Shown here: piece by piece, positions 5,133-5,172 of the stretch
Numbering within the stretch: the first letter of the stretch is position 1
Layout: each line of letters opens with the position of its first letter
NCBI GenBank assembly: GCA_964385995.1
Contig: CAYLRF010000076.1
Span: 1 to 5,172, forward strand
Reading direction: 5' to 3'
DNA length: 5,172 nt
Source of the DNA: CAYLRF01 sp964385995
Lineage (GTDB): Bacteria; Bacillota; Clostridia; Lachnospirales; Lachnospiraceae
Position numbers and translations under genes: made by a program
The notes under the pieces: model-generated
Databases searched by the model: none
What the model was told of the DNA's origin: nothing
The model's input: the letters and a program-made list of their open reading frames with translations, nothing else

Positions 5133-5172
5133 CAATTAAAATTCAGATAAAGCGCGTCGGGAAAGAGAAAAG

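Overview
The window is a conserved housekeeping block, all on the + strand: rimM (5'-truncated) - trmD - rplS - signal-peptidase-like gene - rbgA/ylqF - lepB - rnhB. This order is typical of Firmicutes/Clostridia. The wording of several proteins (LepB around its catalytic Lys, RNase HII around LNDAVTIP, RbgA around NRPVRAM) looks most like Lachnospiraceae, but that placement is from memory of the families and not from a search. A run of exactly 100 Ns (3759-3858) marks a scaffold join, so the source is a draft or metagenome-assembled genome.

Layout. 2-514: C-terminal part of RimM (16S rRNA/30S maturation). 518-1255: TrmD (tRNA m1G37 methyltransferase), 3 bases behind rimM and probably translationally coupled. 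1256-1461: a long intergenic stretch with a 24-25 bp tandem repeat that lies inside a possible 37-codon basic small ORF, followed by a hairpin in the rplS leader. 1462-1809: ribosomal protein L19. 1869-1910: a strong intrinsic terminator. 1940-2518: a membrane-anchored type I signal peptidase homologue that lacks both the catalytic Ser and the catalytic Lys. 2550-2598: a second probable terminator. 2661-3509: RbgA/YlqF, a circularly permuted GTPase for 50S assembly. 3540-4374: an intact-looking active LepB with a very acidic cytoplasmic N-terminus, interrupted by the assembly gap. 4335-4994: RNase HII, overlapping the lepB end by 40 bp. 4995-5172: a probable terminator and a tentative promoter for whatever lies downstream.

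How the genes work together. RimM, TrmD, L19 and RbgA serve ribosome assembly and translational fidelity. LepB cleaves signal peptides from secreted proteins. RNase HII removes ribonucleotides from DNA. The most interesting points are the catalytically dead signal peptidase paralogue flanking rbgA opposite the active lepB, the repeat-encoded small ORF between trmD and rplS, and an apparent insertion in the N-terminal domain of RimM. I see no mobile element, CRISPR array, tRNA or rRNA.
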